From Bergeyella porcorum (GTDB lineage: Bacteria; Bacteroidota; Bacteroidia; Flavobacteriales; Weeksellaceae): 64,000 nucleotides of DNA. The number at the start of each line of letters is the position of its first letter. Within the stretch, counting starts at the first letter, position 1. Positions 24,998 through 33,838 of this stretch are shown in pieces. The notes beneath the pieces were generated by a model, which saw nothing but the letters and a program-made list of their open reading frames with translations, was not told the DNA's origin and searched no databases. The DNA lies in assembly GCF_042427575.1 (NCBI RefSeq), contig NZ_JBHMFD010000007.1:62001-126000 (forward strand). Reading direction: 5' to 3'. The position numbers and the translations under genes were made by a program.

Positions 24998-25540
24998 AGA
25001 GGTTAGAAGTTAGATGTCAGAGGTTAGAGGTTAGAAAGTTAATAGTCTTTTTTCTTTGCTCTTTCATCAAAAACTCAAAACTCAGCACTTAAAATTGGTT
25101 GATAGTTGTCGGTTATTTGCTAAGAATCTAGAAAGTTAGAGGTTAGAGGTTAGAAGAAAGTCTTTTCTCTTTCTTCTTTTCTCTTTTTTCAAAAAAAACT
25201 CAGCACTCAGCACTTAAAACTTGAGTTTGGTTGATGGTTGATGGCTGATGGCTGATTGTTAATGGTTAATGGTTAATTGTAAACCAGCTCAAAACTAAAG
25301 CAAATAGTATTAGCGTCTTTGCCCCCTTCGGGGGCTGATTCAAAACTTGAGTTTGGTTGATGGTTGACGGTTGATTGTTAATGGTTAATTATTAATTGTT
25401 AATGGTAAACTAACTCAAATTGGTTGACAGTTGACTGTTGATAGTTGTCGGTTGATGGTGAACTCAAAACTCAAAACTCAGCACTCAACACTAAAATTGG
25501 TTGACAGTTGATGGTTGTCGGTTGACGGTTGATGGTAATA
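24998..25540. repeat. Mosaic of period-7 arrays (words AGAGGTT, TCAAAAC, GGTTGAT)
   Basis: The gene-free stretch 24979-25808 is mostly repeats. AGAGGTT-type units lie at 24998-25032 and 25131-25158; TCAAAAC/TCAGCAC-type and GGTTGAY/GGTTAAT-type units at 25075-25117, 25200-25284, 25355-25410 and 25422-25540. In the last block, 17 successive heptamers keep one phase while the word goes from GGTTGAC to TCAAAAC and back. A 26-base direct repeat starts at 25216 and 25342, 126 bases (18 x 7) apart. A small GCCCCC-TTC-GGGGGC hairpin (25321-25335) interrupts it. No gene is seen. Confidence 0.85.
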
Positions 25541-25550
25541 GGGGAAATTT

Positions 25551-25627
25551 GTAGGGGTGTATCGCATACGCCTATTGTATTTGCAGGGGGCATCATTCCA
25601 TCATAATAGGGCGAATGCAATTCGCCC
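25551..25627. repeat. Two REP-like palindromes (GTAGGGG type)
   Basis: A degenerate palindrome beginning GTAGGGG (25551, stem 25555-25561 with 25566-25572) and a perfect one, GGGCGAAT-GCA-ATTCGCCC (25609-25627), followed by CTAC. In opposite orientation both begin or end with GTAGGGG, so the pair looks like an inverted couple of one mobile palindromic element of a kind common in several phyla. Confidence 0.6.
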
Positions 25628-25633
25628 CTACAT

Positions 25634-25730
25634 TGTTTACCCGACATTGTAGTGTCCTACCATTCGATATTATAATATCAGAACGACCTACATTATAATG
25701 TCGGAGCGACTGACACGCTAATGTAGAACA
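25634..25730. repeat. Tandem short palindromes around ACATTATAATGT
   Basis: Several short imperfect palindromes in a row: CGATATTATAATATCAG (25665-25681), CTACATTATAATGTCGG (25688-25704), and related pieces GACATTGTAGTGTC and CACGCTAATGTAG. They look like diverged copies of one motif about 30 bases apart. Confidence 0.5.
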
Positions 25731-25765
25731 CCCTGACATTACCGTATCCCTATATGAGGACACAA

Positions 25766-25793
25766 GTAGAGACGCTATATATAGCGTCTCTAC
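25766..25793. repeat. Perfect 28-bp palindrome GTAGAGACGC...
   Basis: A perfect palindrome with arms GTAGAGACGCTATA and its complement, and no loop. It lies 15 bases beyond the end of the DUF4469 gene and could act as its terminator or be a separate REP-like element. Confidence 0.7.
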
Positions 25794-25808
25794 ATTATTT
25801 GTAACAGA

Positions 25809-26522
25809 TTATAATATGCTGATATTACTCTCCAAACTAGCGGTTCGTGGTTCTTTCAAAGGAGTATTCCCACTGCTTCCTTGCGTAGTAACGCTCAGCT
25901 CATAGGTGCCCGCCGAAAGCTCTGGTACCAAAATAAGCAAACGCGAAGGCTCATTCAGCACGATATCACTTGCCTCTACTTTTACCTTGGCTTGGGTTTC
26001 TACATTGGTGAAGTAGATGCCATTCTCTGCGTGGTCGCCTGAAATCTTGATGTAAGTCCCTCGTATCTCTGCATTTTTGCCCACCGTAAGCGTACCATCG
26101 CTCTTACCCGTAGATTTATCTGTGATGCTGAACAAACTCATTGGGCTAGATTGCTCACCGAGAATTTCTACTTTGAGCTGAGCAATCTCCTTCCTTAGCA
26201 GGGCACCTTGGTTGATATTGATGTACACCGAGTGCTTCTCTGCGTCCCAAGATTTGCTATGAAACACACCCTTGATGGCAGGCCGCATCAAGACCAAACC
26301 TGTATTAATGCTATACCCACTGGCTACCATCTCTGCGGTCTTGCGATTGAAGCGAGAGATGATGTCTATAGCGGTCTCTGCTTTTATCTCCATACCCTCT
26401 TTGATGAGGGCGGCTACTATCTCTGCAACGCCTACACTACCCACCACTACGGGCGTTGCCACAAAATCACTTTGGTCTTCGGTTAAGAGGTTGGGTCTTA
26501 ACCACGCATTGAGTTTGCTCAT
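25809..26522 (-). CDS. HU-like DNA-binding domain protein with DUF4469
   Basis: A 237-residue protein of the Bacteroidota HU-like/DUF4469 group. The N-terminal half (residues about 1-125) resembles an HU/IHF-like DNA-binding unit (VAEIVAALIKEGMEIKAETAIDIISRFNRKTAEM); the C-terminal part is an Ig-like DUF4469 domain (VGKNAEIRGTYIKISGDHAENGIYF). I start at ATG 26522 (MSKLNAWLRPN), since the longer frame adds only a basic stretch from a repeat array. It is flanked by repeat-rich DNA on both sides and has no operon partner. Function of the family is not established. Confidence 0.8.
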   Translation of the reverse strand: MSKLNAWLRPNLLTEDQSDFVATPVVVGSVGVAEIVAALIKEGMEIKAETAIDIISRFNRKTAEMVASGYSINTGLVLMRPAIKGVFHSKSWDAEKHSVYININQGALLRKEIAQLKVEILGEQSSPMSLFSITDKSTGKSDGTLTVGKNAEIRGTYIKISGDHAENGIYFTNVETQAKVKVEASDIVLNEPSRLLILVPELSAGTYELSVTTQGSSGNTPLKEPRTASLESNISIL

Positions 26523-26536
26523 TTTTTTTGTTTTAA

Positions 26537-26639
26537 TATACTTTATACTTTTGTACAATGTACAATGTACGATGTAAAATGTAAAATGTACTATGATTCT
26601 TTATACTTTGTACTTTATACTTTTATACTATGTAAAATG
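26537..26639. repeat. Period-7 array, words GTACAAT and TATACTT
   Basis: Two TATACTT units, then from 26553 to 26622 ten heptamers in one phase: GTACAAT twice, GTACGAT, GTAAAAT twice, GTACTAT, GATTCTT, TATACTT, TGTACTT, TATACTT; further units follow after a 2-base slip. As in the 25422 block, the word changes while the phase holds. It abuts the start of the DUF4469 gene. Confidence 0.8.
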
Positions 26640-26680
26640 ATACATCATGCTCTAATACGAGATATTTTTATCAAGTAAGC

Positions 26681-26717
26681 AAAAAAGCCGTCTTTCACAA
26701 TAGCTGTGAGACGGCTT
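26681..26717 (-). terminator. Terminator after the surface-protein genes
   Basis: A 13-bp stem with a 2-base bulge (26685-26699 with 26705-26717); the minus strand continues with six T. It lies 7 bases after the stop codon at 26724. Confidence 0.85.
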
Positions 26718-26723
26718 CTCCTT

Positions 26724-27242
26724 TTATTTCAAAAGTTTTTCTAATTTCTCTAAACGAGATTCTAATTCTTTGTTTTTAGATTTCAACTCCTCGTTTTCTT
26801 TTTTAAGCTCAATTGTGTGCAAGTAAAGCTCCTCAATTTTCTCTACATTGGTTAATTGAGTTTCCATTAAATCTACATAACCTTGAGCCTTGATAGCTTC
26901 TGCGGATTTATAACCAGGCAAATGTCCGTTAGCTTTTACGAAATCTTCTACTTGGCTTAGAGTTTTGAAAGTATAATCTGCCTTGATAGAAGAGTTACCT
27001 GTATAATACTTTTGGAATACGTAATCTGGGAAAATGGTTGCACCGTTGGTACCTTGAAACGAAGTTGCTTTTACCATACCTGTGTCTGTGATAGATACAG
27101 GTGCTGTTGTACGGTCTGTTCCTGCTGAATTTACTGCCAATTTCACTGATGCATTTGTAGCATCTTCTACCCATTTAAAGAATGTTGAAGCAGTAGTAGA
27201 CGTCCCTACTTTTAACACACCATCTGCATCTACTGTTACCAC
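26724..27242 (-). CDS. 3' fragment of a frameshifted surface protein (tail-fibre-like C-terminal domain)
   Basis: A 172-residue reading from an internal ATG; the same frame is open upstream to the A tract at 27407-27413. It holds the C-terminal domain widespread in Bacteroidota tail-fibre-like and S74-type surface proteins: FPDYVFQKYYTGNSS, LSQVEDFVKANGHLPG, QGYVDLMETQLTNVEKIEEL, then a Lys/Glu coiled coil (about residues 140-172). It has no signal peptide, and the sequence between 27243 and 27406 reads on sensibly in this frame (GLYIGNIAGGTEFNRAI). It is therefore the missing second half of the 27395-28549 gene and probably not translated alone. Confidence 0.75.
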   Translation of the reverse strand: MVTVDADGVLKVGTSTTASTFFKWVEDATNASVKLAVNSAGTDRTTAPVSITDTGMVKATSFQGTNGATIFPDYVFQKYYTGNSSIKADYTFKTLSQVEDFVKANGHLPGYKSAEAIKAQGYVDLMETQLTNVEKIEELYLHTIELKKENEELKSKNKELESRLEKLEKLLK

Positions 27243-27394
27243 TCTATCTGTAGTAGCTGTAGCATCCGCTAAATCTCCAAAACGAATTTTTCCTGCTTCT
27301 GTGTGGATAGCTCGATTGAATTCTGTCCCTCCCGCTATATTACCTATGTAAAGACCATAATTATTTTGTACAGAATGAACCGTTCCCGAAACAT

Positions 27395-28549
27395 TTAACC
27401 CTTCATAAAAAAACCTCTTGAATCAGTAATACTCAATGTTCCTTTCATATTTTTCATTTTATTTGATACTTCTACACCTCTTAGAGCAACAATCGATAAT
27501 GAATTTTGACTTAAGAAATTATTAGTACCCGCAAAGTTTGATAAATGAGAAATCTCCCCTGTTGCATTAACAAGAAGTTGGTTATTAGAAACCACTCCTA
27601 TTTGTTGATTAGAACTCTGATTAGAATTATACGCCGCCGTAAATCTACCTCCAACAACATATCCTGTAGATTTTCCCGAACTTAATCTTGCATCTGAATA
27701 AGTTCCTACCATATATTTGGAATCTCCTTGACCATCATGTCTTGCTACAGAATATGTTGCCATCTGAAACATATAATTCTTTGTATTTGAAGGAGATGTT
27801 GCTACTTGAATATCATCACCTATTAAAAAAGAAGTATTATCTACCGAAGTGTCTGTAGCATATAAAATTCCTCTATTTAAAATATGACGAGGAGCTCCTA
27901 ATATAGTCGGCGTATAAGTAGATGCATCAATTTTCTTATAATGAGCATTGTAAGGCGTGGCATCAATATCTAATGTCTCTGTTACTAAAGTTCCCGTAGG
28001 ATATCCTGACGGAGTCAAATTTGCAGATGCATTTAAGTAATCATAACTTATCATGTTTTGATTAATAAATCCTCCTTTACGATTATAAAATATTTGATTT
28101 CCAAATAAATCTCCTCCACTTCTCTTTAGGGTAATTCTGTTAGTAGCCAAATCGTATACCCACTCTTGGTCTTGAGGGGTATTCTTTGCTTTCACCCATT
28201 CTGTACCATCATAGTAATAGTAACCTTTCTCTGTAATCTTGGTTACTTTAGCATTGTTGCCTGCATAGGAAGCAATGGTGCTAGAAGCATCATCCGTTAC
28301 ATAGACCAATGTTCCCTCTACAAGCAAAGTGTCTTCTATGTTCGCTACTCTGGTTTTGGATAGTTTAGGGATGAGAATCCCCTCGTTGGTCGTCGCTGTT
28401 TCTTGGCTATTGTCGTCATTGGGACGGATGTCTATGGTCGCCTGCGGCGTCATTATATTAATCCCTACTTTGCCTAAATGAGCCTTGTCCGTTTGGGCAC
28501 TGGCAAATCCTACTGCCAGTAGCCCCGCTAAAATAAATTGTTTCTTCAT
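27395..28549 (-). CDS. 5' part of a frameshifted, possibly phase-variable, surface protein
   Basis: A 384-residue exported protein with signal peptide MKKQFILAGLLAVGFASAQ, then KVGINIMTPQATIDI, a typical start for Bacteroidota tail-fibre-like surface proteins, and a beta-rich mature part. It ends abruptly (GFFMKG) seven codons after a run of seven T on the coding strand. With eight T the frame would go on as GFFYEGLNVSG and join the 26724 fragment, giving a protein of about 606 residues with the usual C-terminal domain. Either a mutation, a sequencing error or slipped-strand phase variation explains this. The next gene upstream shares the same signal peptide. Confidence 0.75.
   Translation of the reverse strand: MKKQFILAGLLAVGFASAQTDKAHLGKVGINIMTPQATIDIRPNDDNSQETATTNEGILIPKLSKTRVANIEDTLLVEGTLVYVTDDASSTIASYAGNNAKVTKITEKGYYYYDGTEWVKAKNTPQDQEWVYDLATNRITLKRSGGDLFGNQIFYNRKGGFINQNMISYDYLNASANLTPSGYPTGTLVTETLDIDATPYNAHYKKIDASTYTPTILGAPRHILNRGILYATDTSVDNTSFLIGDDIQVATSPSNTKNYMFQMATYSVARHDGQGDSKYMVGTYSDARLSSGKSTGYVVGGRFTAAYNSNQSSNQQIGVVSNNQLLVNATGEISHLSNFAGTNNFLSQNSLSIVALRGVEVSNKMKNMKGTLSITDSRGFFMKG
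27407..27413. repeat. Homopolymer A7 at the frameshift
   Basis: Seven A on the plus strand (T on the coding strand). Adding one base joins the two halves of the surface protein gene in frame. Confidence 0.85.
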
Positions 28550-29435
28550 CTTTTTATAAATTTAAAATTAATAACTTCCTCCTATAATAAACCAACGATT
28601 CCCATCAGACATCAATAAATGTCCTTTTCCTGCTGTAAGTGTTGAAGAATTAGCTGGTGAGTTTGTCCCTGCATAATTAAGACTTGTTCCTGCTTGATTG
28701 TTCACAGAAATAATTCTGTATTTATAATCATTCGGTGCAGGTAATTGAATAGCCTCTGAAGAAGTCTGTACTTGAGCAAAAATTGGCTTTCCATCTACTT
28801 TTTCTGCCCATGATGCTATTGTAATAGCATTAACAGTTCTAATTACCCCTGTAATAGCATCTAAAGTTGCTCCTCCCTGTGTAGCACTCGCAAAATTTGA
28901 ACGCTCTACTGTTTTTAATACTCCACCTGCATCTGCCACTACTACTTTATCAGTATCCGATCCTGCCACATTAGGTAGTGTTCTCAATCTTGCGTTCCCA
29001 TTTACATCCAATTTTTCAGTAGGAGCAGAAACGGACATACCAATTTTTCCTGTATCACTCAATACCAAAACCGACTGCATAGCACCTGCACTACTGCCTG
29101 TTAAATTAGGATACCCCCAAAATTGTAGTGTGTTACCATAAGTACCTGACATATTATAAATTCTCCACATAGGCATACTTCCCTCTGTAGCTAATGGTTT
29201 AGATGTATTAGCAAGCGTTAAAAAACCTCCAATACTAGAAGTTCCTTCTATTCTCATACTTGTATTTCTAATATGAAATCTCTCTGCTGGTTCAGTAGTA
29301 TTTACTCCCACATATCCATTATCCAACACAGTTAACATCTTGGTACCACTAGCATTTTCTAATTCAAAATTTTTAGTAGCAGATGTTGTCCCTGTTTTAG
29401 ATTTAACATTCAGTGTTGCACTTGGTGTTTCTGTA

Positions 29436-30095
<660 letters not shown>

Positions 30096-30105
30096 AAGAA
30101 TGGGG

Positions 30106-30135
30106 CAAAGATAAAAAGTTTTTTGTAATAGGCAA
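30106..30135 (-). promoter_or_regulatory. Strong promoter TTG-N19-TATCTTTG
   Basis: TTG (30133-30135 on the minus strand) and TATCTTTG (30106-30113) are spaced by exactly 19 bases, a full match to the Bacteroidota promoter. It lies 11 bases beyond the bshC stop and reads towards the surface genes. Confidence 0.8.
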
Positions 30136-30145
30136 AAAAATAATA

Positions 30146-31726
30146 TCAAAGCTTTTGGATATTCAGCTCCGATTTTTCAACATCAATAGCATTATAGCAA
30201 CTTTGAAGCCAGCTTTTGCCGTAGTCCGCATAAAATGTACTGAAATTATACACTCGCTCTTGCCAGTTTTTATTGGGATATATTTCATTGAATAAATGTT
30301 CTATTCGCTCTATTTCTTCCTGATGCTTTCTTTTTTCGGCTCTTAGCAAGCGTTTTTTCATTCGCTGAAAAGCTTTCAGCTGTCGAACTTCTTCGGCTTT
30401 TACTAAATTTCTAAAAGTAACATCCGTTTGCTCCGAAGCGGTTTGTATCTCTGTAAAAATCTGTTTCAACTCCTGCTCTTTATCAGCAAGCAATGGGGAG
30501 ATGTCGCTATTGCTCAATAGCCGTTCTTCTATCACCTTGGCGAAATTTCTAAAAAAATCCTCTACACTAAGACCCAATTTTTCCATTTTCCTAAATGTTT
30601 TTTCATTCAAAAATAACATTGAATTTCTCGGAATGAGGATAGGAAACGCCAGGTTTAAATACTTAAAATAATCTTTCAGCTCTATCCAATACATAATCTC
30701 TGCATTGCCCCCGATATATGCCAAGTTGGGCAACACCCATTCTTGATACACTGGACGCATCAATGCATTGGGACTAAAACGCTCTGGGTAAGCCTCTAAC
30801 TCTTGCACCAACGCTTCCTCTGTCCATTGGAAAGAGGCTTCTACTGTTTTGTACCTTCCAGCATCGTACTCTATCCTATTTCGGGTTTCAGAAAGATAAA
30901 ACAGATTGATATCCCGAGGGTTTACCTGCACTTTTCCATAGCGGTTTTGCAAGATTTCTATCTGAGGTTGGGTAGTTTTAAAAAGAGACTGATGAAGTAA
31001 TTCTTCCTTAAAAATAGGAATCATTCTTTGTTTCAAATCTCTATCATCGCCATCTAAAATCAGCAGTCCATATTCTGAAAACAGATAATTCACCAGTAGC
31101 CTTGTGGCTTCTGCCAAGGTTTTCCCTTTCTGATAGGCATCTTTCATCCAACGGAGAAGCTCTGTCCCGTAGATGGTATCTTGAAACGCTTCCTCAAACT
31201 GAGCAATAAAAGCCTGTTCTTCCACTGGGATTCTCCCCACAGCACCTCCCGCTTGCCCTCGCATCTCATAATAGCGATTGGGGGTTTTGAAGTGGTGGAT
31301 TTCCTCAAAATCGTGGTCCTCGGTTGCCATCCAAAATATTGGAACGAAATGGTATTGTGGAAATTTTTCCTTCAGAAACACGGCGGTTTTTATGGTTTGC
31401 AAAATTTTATAAATGAAAAATACAGGCCCTGTAAAAAGGTTGAGCTGATGCCCTGTGGTAATGGTAAAAGTATTTTCTTTCGCTAGCTTTATGAGGTTTT
31501 CATTTTGCAGTTCCGAGACATTGACGCCCTTCATCTGTCGCTCTAATACTTGACATAGCACCTGCCTTTGCTCCAAAGCAAAAGTTTTTTGTTTAGCAAC
31601 TATATGATTTTCAATATTTTTAAGATTAAAGGTATAAAGTTCCATTCCTTCTAAAGTCTGATTTAGAAAGTCCTTTATCATCTGCGGAATAGAATCTATA
31701 TTCTGAAAAGAAATGGAGGTGTTCAA
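30146..31726 (-). CDS. bshC: Bacillithiol biosynthesis cysteine-adding enzyme BshC
   Basis: A 526-residue enzyme that adds cysteine to glucosaminyl-malate, the last step of bacillithiol synthesis; bacillithiol is the main low-molecular-weight thiol of many Bacillota and Bacteroidota. Visible family motifs are TTGHQLNLFTGPVFFIYKI, MATEDHDFEEI and the QLKAFQRMKKRLLRAEKRK coiled-coil region near the C-terminus. No ATG is available at the expected start: an in-frame stop lies just upstream and the first usable codon is TTG at 31726, inside a heptamer array; the next ATG would remove 15 residues. The other bsh genes are not in this window. Confidence 0.9.
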   Translation of the reverse strand: MNTSISFQNIDSIPQMIKDFLNQTLEGMELYTFNLKNIENHIVAKQKTFALEQRQVLCQVLERQMKGVNVSELQNENLIKLAKENTFTITTGHQLNLFTGPVFFIYKILQTIKTAVFLKEKFPQYHFVPIFWMATEDHDFEEIHHFKTPNRYYEMRGQAGGAVGRIPVEEQAFIAQFEEAFQDTIYGTELLRWMKDAYQKGKTLAEATRLLVNYLFSEYGLLILDGDDRDLKQRMIPIFKEELLHQSLFKTTQPQIEILQNRYGKVQVNPRDINLFYLSETRNRIEYDAGRYKTVEASFQWTEEALVQELEAYPERFSPNALMRPVYQEWVLPNLAYIGGNAEIMYWIELKDYFKYLNLAFPILIPRNSMLFLNEKTFRKMEKLGLSVEDFFRNFAKVIEERLLSNSDISPLLADKEQELKQIFTEIQTASEQTDVTFRNLVKAEEVRQLKAFQRMKKRLLRAEKRKHQEEIERIEHLFNEIYPNKNWQERVYNFSTFYADYGKSWLQSCYNAIDVEKSELNIQKL

Positions 31727-31760
31727 GATTTAAGGTTCAAGGTTTAAGGTTTAAGGTTTA
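31726..31760. repeat. Period-7 array, word AGGTTTA, at the bshC start
   Basis: Five heptamers in phase (AGATTTA, AGGTTCA, AGGTTTA three times) abut the TTG start codon of bshC, and the start codon itself lies in a sixth, GTGTTCA. Confidence 0.8.
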
Positions 31761-31765
31761 CAAGC

Positions 31766-31784
31766 CCCCTTTCCCCCAAAGGGG
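31766..31784. repeat. CCCCTTT...AAAGGGG hairpin
   Basis: A 7-bp stem (31766-31772 with 31778-31784) with 5 C in the loop. Similar CCCCCTTT pieces occur near 1814 and 25321, each next to a heptamer array. Confidence 0.55.
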
Positions 31785-31866
31785 AGAAAAGAGCAATATA
31801 TAAGATTCAAAACTAAAATTTTCGATATGAAATTCACTAATCATCTGCATCATAAATGGTATTTCA

Positions 31867-33777
31867 TTAATGGAATAATCTCCAAACAATGCCGATATTT
31901 AGCCTAAAATCATAAAGCGGATAGTAAGGCACCGTGTAGGATTTATTCTGCATCAAGGTGGTGGTAAAATTCTGAGCTTCTACATAGATTTGCATTGTTT
32001 TTACCCTTAGATTGAAATACACATCTAAAATCGGTTGTCCACCAATAGCATAGCCAGAAGTTCCTGGCAGCAGAAATTCATTAATGGCAGGAGAAAACAT
32101 TCGGGAATCAAACTGAGTAAAGAAATAGCCTTTGAGCCCCGTCATAATCTCAGCAGCATTTTTAAAAGCTTTGCTTTGCCAATACACATTAGCCCGCCCG
32201 ATAAAATTAGGCATTGGAAGCAATTCCTTATGCGTCAAATTAGCCTGAAACAATAGCTGAGTATCCAAATGCCATTTTCTATAATTAAAATGAGCCTTAC
32301 TACCAATCTGCGAAACATTAAAGGAAGTAGCACTCTGCTGTGGTTGCCCCTGAGCATCAAAGTACGCAAAATTGTCTATTCTGAAATATTGTGCCTGCAA
32401 CTGGGCATTGAACCACTTCACACCTAAACTTCCGCCTAGTTCTACAATATTTTCATTTTTAAAATTGGTAAAATGATGATTGTAATTGAGAATAGGTGAA
32501 GCATTCATCAGATAATTAAAACTGGGTGCAGCACTTTGGAAATTAAGTTTTGCATCAATAAAATAATCTTTTATCGGCTCAAATTTCACTTGATTTTTTG
32601 AAGAGAGAAAATTTCCAAAAGCATTGCCATTAGAATATTCTAAAAAGGAATGAAGGGCAAAGCGATTCCATAGATTCACCTCTATGCTCCCTACAGCTCC
32701 CAATCGGTTTTCCGTTGTTTTATATCCTGCTAAGTATCCAGTTCCTAAGATTCCGTTTTCGGCTCCTAAAACTATGTTTTGATGCCTCAGCCCTGCATCC
32801 AATTTAAATTTTTCATTATCCCATACCAAGCTTACAGTATTGCTCAGATTATCATAGTATTTCCGCGAAGATAGTGCCCTTGTTGCGTCCACCGCTTCAA
32901 AGAATGCCAAATCATTACTACCTAAATTAAAGTAATATTTATTTCCCTGATGAAAGAGGGTGTGCTTTACTTTGAAAGGATATTTTGCCACATCAAACGG
33001 TGCAAAACTATGGCTATAATAATATCTTCTGTAAGAAAATCGGGAGTCTGACCCCGTGAGATTAACGGGAATATTTTGTCTATTGCTAAATCTGGAATCG
33101 CCACTTAGAAAGACATCAAGATCTTGGATACCACCATTTTCTTGGCTATTGACATTCTGATGAATAAAATGGGCATAGGCTTCGTACTTCTGATTGGGCG
33201 TTTTGAAATGAGCAGAAAGCACCACATTATTGTTAGCAGAAAGACTATTGGTATAAAATCCCTGAGACCGTAGCCCCATATATTCTAACGCAAAATTGAA
33301 ATTTTTGCCAATGTTTTGCGTGTAAGTGGACTGCAACGCCGCTCCATTTCTCATTGCCGAATGGTAGATGAATGATGTGGTAGGAGTTTTCACATCGTAA
33401 TATTTCACATCATTGATGCCAAGAATAAAGTGAGATTTATTGGTAGGCAACAATGAGAGTGCTTGTTCTGCATTGGGAGAGTAAACCAAATCTTGAAATC
33501 CTGCTCCTATATTAGCAAACTGTATTTTCCCAAAGTTATCCCGATTATTGTATTGGGTATATTGATAGGAATGGTTTACGGCGAAGGTGGTATCAAACAC
33601 TTTCGCTGTTCCCCATTGTGTACGGTATTTATAATCTGCAATGGTAGGTTTAAAGATTTTAGCCGAGTCTTGATTACCATTATCTATCACAATAGTATCC
33701 GACTGATTCCCCATCAATCTGGTAGATTGTGCCTTGCACCACGCTACCGTCATTAATATAAAAAAAATGTACCTCAT
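31867..33777 (-). CDS. Putative outer-membrane porin (Porin_10-type)
   Basis: A 636-residue outer-membrane protein: signal peptide MRYIFFILMTVAWCKAQ, a short linker rich in Asp/Asn, then a long beta-barrel pattern of alternating aromatic and polar residues to the C-terminus, matching the putative porin family of Bacteroidota (PF14121). It ends on a hydrophobic strand (LRLNIGIVWRLFH-like). I start at 33777 because a TACATTTG promoter box lies inside the longer frame that begins at 33849. It follows a SusD gene by 61 bases, but that box suggests a separate transcript. Solute is unknown. Confidence 0.8.
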   Translation of the reverse strand: MRYIFFILMTVAWCKAQSTRLMGNQSDTIVIDNGNQDSAKIFKPTIADYKYRTQWGTAKVFDTTFAVNHSYQYTQYNNRDNFGKIQFANIGAGFQDLVYSPNAEQALSLLPTNKSHFILGINDVKYYDVKTPTTSFIYHSAMRNGAALQSTYTQNIGKNFNFALEYMGLRSQGFYTNSLSANNNVVLSAHFKTPNQKYEAYAHFIHQNVNSQENGGIQDLDVFLSGDSRFSNRQNIPVNLTGSDSRFSYRRYYYSHSFAPFDVAKYPFKVKHTLFHQGNKYYFNLGSNDLAFFEAVDATRALSSRKYYDNLSNTVSLVWDNEKFKLDAGLRHQNIVLGAENGILGTGYLAGYKTTENRLGAVGSIEVNLWNRFALHSFLEYSNGNAFGNFLSSKNQVKFEPIKDYFIDAKLNFQSAAPSFNYLMNASPILNYNHHFTNFKNENIVELGGSLGVKWFNAQLQAQYFRIDNFAYFDAQGQPQQSATSFNVSQIGSKAHFNYRKWHLDTQLLFQANLTHKELLPMPNFIGRANVYWQSKAFKNAAEIMTGLKGYFFTQFDSRMFSPAINEFLLPGTSGYAIGGQPILDVYFNLRVKTMQIYVEAQNFTTTLMQNKSYTVPYYPLYDFRLNIGIVWRLFH

Positions 33778-33796
33778 AAAAAGATTATGAGGTACA
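33768..33796 (-). repeat. Perfect inverted repeat over the porin start codon
   Basis: TGTACCTCAT and ATGAGGTACA (10-bp arms, 9-nt loop). The ATG of the porin gene (33777) begins the 3' arm on the minus strand. Confidence 0.75.
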
Positions 33797-33802
33797 AATG
33801 TA
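33795..33802 (-). promoter_or_regulatory. -7 box TACATTTG for the porin gene
   Basis: Exact TAnnTTTG match on the minus strand, 17 bases before the chosen ATG. Confidence 0.5.
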
Positions 33803-33838
33803 AGGAAATTATCTTTCCTAAAAATTATTCTAACATAA

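Noticed and set aside
24998..25540. Tandem repeats considered as a CRISPR array.
   Set aside because: Units are 7 bases without 25-40-base spacers, and no cas genes are near.
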